Source: an uncultured Collinsella sp. (lineage in GTDB: Bacteria > Actinomycetota > Coriobacteriia > Coriobacteriales > Coriobacteriaceae). From it: 15,818 nucleotides of DNA. The translations under genes and the position numbers were made by a program. Below are positions 15,651-15,818 of this stretch, piece by piece. Under the pieces are notes generated by a model. It searched no databases, was not told where the DNA came from, and worked only from the letters and a program-made list of their open reading frames with translations. The stretch's first letter is position 1; each line of letters opens with the position of its first letter. The stretch covers positions 1 through 15,818 of the forward strand of contig CALGZX010000144.1 of NCBI GenBank assembly GCA_937934165.1, given 5' to 3'.

Positions 15651-15683
15651 CACGCCCGCATCTATGACTTTCCTATCGCATTC

Positions 15684-15818
15684 CTACATCCCCTCGGGCT
15701 GGATCCCCCTCACCTTCACCGCCTGGGGGACGGCCTCCACCGAGTAGGTGTCAAGCTCCCTGCCGCGGTAGCTCGGGCCCCGCATCACGAACACCGACGC
15801 CTTGTCGAACAGCCTGCC
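15684..15818 (-). CDS. 3' end of an unidentified GC-rich gene
   Basis: The last 44 codons of a gene that enters from beyond the window. The residues include FDKASVFVMRGPSYRGRELD and end IQPEGM followed by TAG. I do not recognise the family. The third codon positions are strongly G/C, unlike the glycan genes beside it, which suggests either the core genome of a GC-rich host or a different mobile origin. It points toward the truncated acyltransferase, with the hairpin at 15608-15637 between them. Confidence 0.55.
   Translation of the reverse strand, partial: GRLFDKASVFVMRGPSYRGRELDTYSVEAVPQAVKVRGIQPEGM

Overview
The window looks like a cell-envelope glycan locus with phosphorylcholine genes from a Gram-positive gut actinobacterium, probably a Coriobacteriia member such as the Collinsella/Olsenella group. 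That assignment is an inference from gene content and from the GTG/TTG start codons with strong GGAGG ribosome binding sites. No rRNA, tRNA or housekeeping marker is present to confirm it.

Left end (1 to about 725, minus strand): a fragment of a Firmicutes-type integrative conjugative element. It holds an ArdA-like antirestriction gene running off the window, a strong hairpin, and the last ~41 codons of what looks like a topoisomerase III (topB) gene. These codons are fused in frame to the first ~84 codons of a licB-type choline permease, so licB is broken at this junction.

Choline block (725 to 7201): on the minus strand, a licC-licA gene with an added N-terminal winged-helix DNA-binding domain (choline kinase plus phosphocholine cytidylyltransferase) sits 2 nt upstream of the broken licB. 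Divergently, on the plus strand, two secreted proteins are built mostly of ~20-residue aromatic wall-binding repeats. One ends in an NlpC/P60 hydrolase domain and the other in an L,D-transpeptidase domain. The 165-base divergent region holds a perfect 7+5+7 palindrome, and each arm supplies a -35 box (TTGAAC) for one direction. Choline activation and choline-binding wall enzymes could therefore share one operator, possibly bound by the HTH domain of LicC-LicA itself.

Glycan assembly block (7322 to 13679, plus): a GT2 glycosyltransferase, an oligosaccharide flippase, LicD (phosphocholine transferase), a GT4 glycosyltransferase and a DUF2142 GT-C-like membrane protein. No polymerase, ligase or priming transferase is in view. 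Together these could build, export and decorate a choline-bearing surface glycan or teichoic acid, which the two repeat proteins would then bind.

Right block (13680 to 15818): a DPM1-like GT2 overlaps by one base a DUF2304 membrane protein, the usual partners for making and moving a polyprenyl-phosphate sugar. An acyltransferase-3 gene follows that survives only as 47 codons, then a hairpin, then the 3' end of a GC-rich minus-strand gene I cannot identify. Two gene-free stretches (13680-13988 and 15089-15438) carry matching GC-rich inverted-repeat blocks around a promoter-like -10 box.
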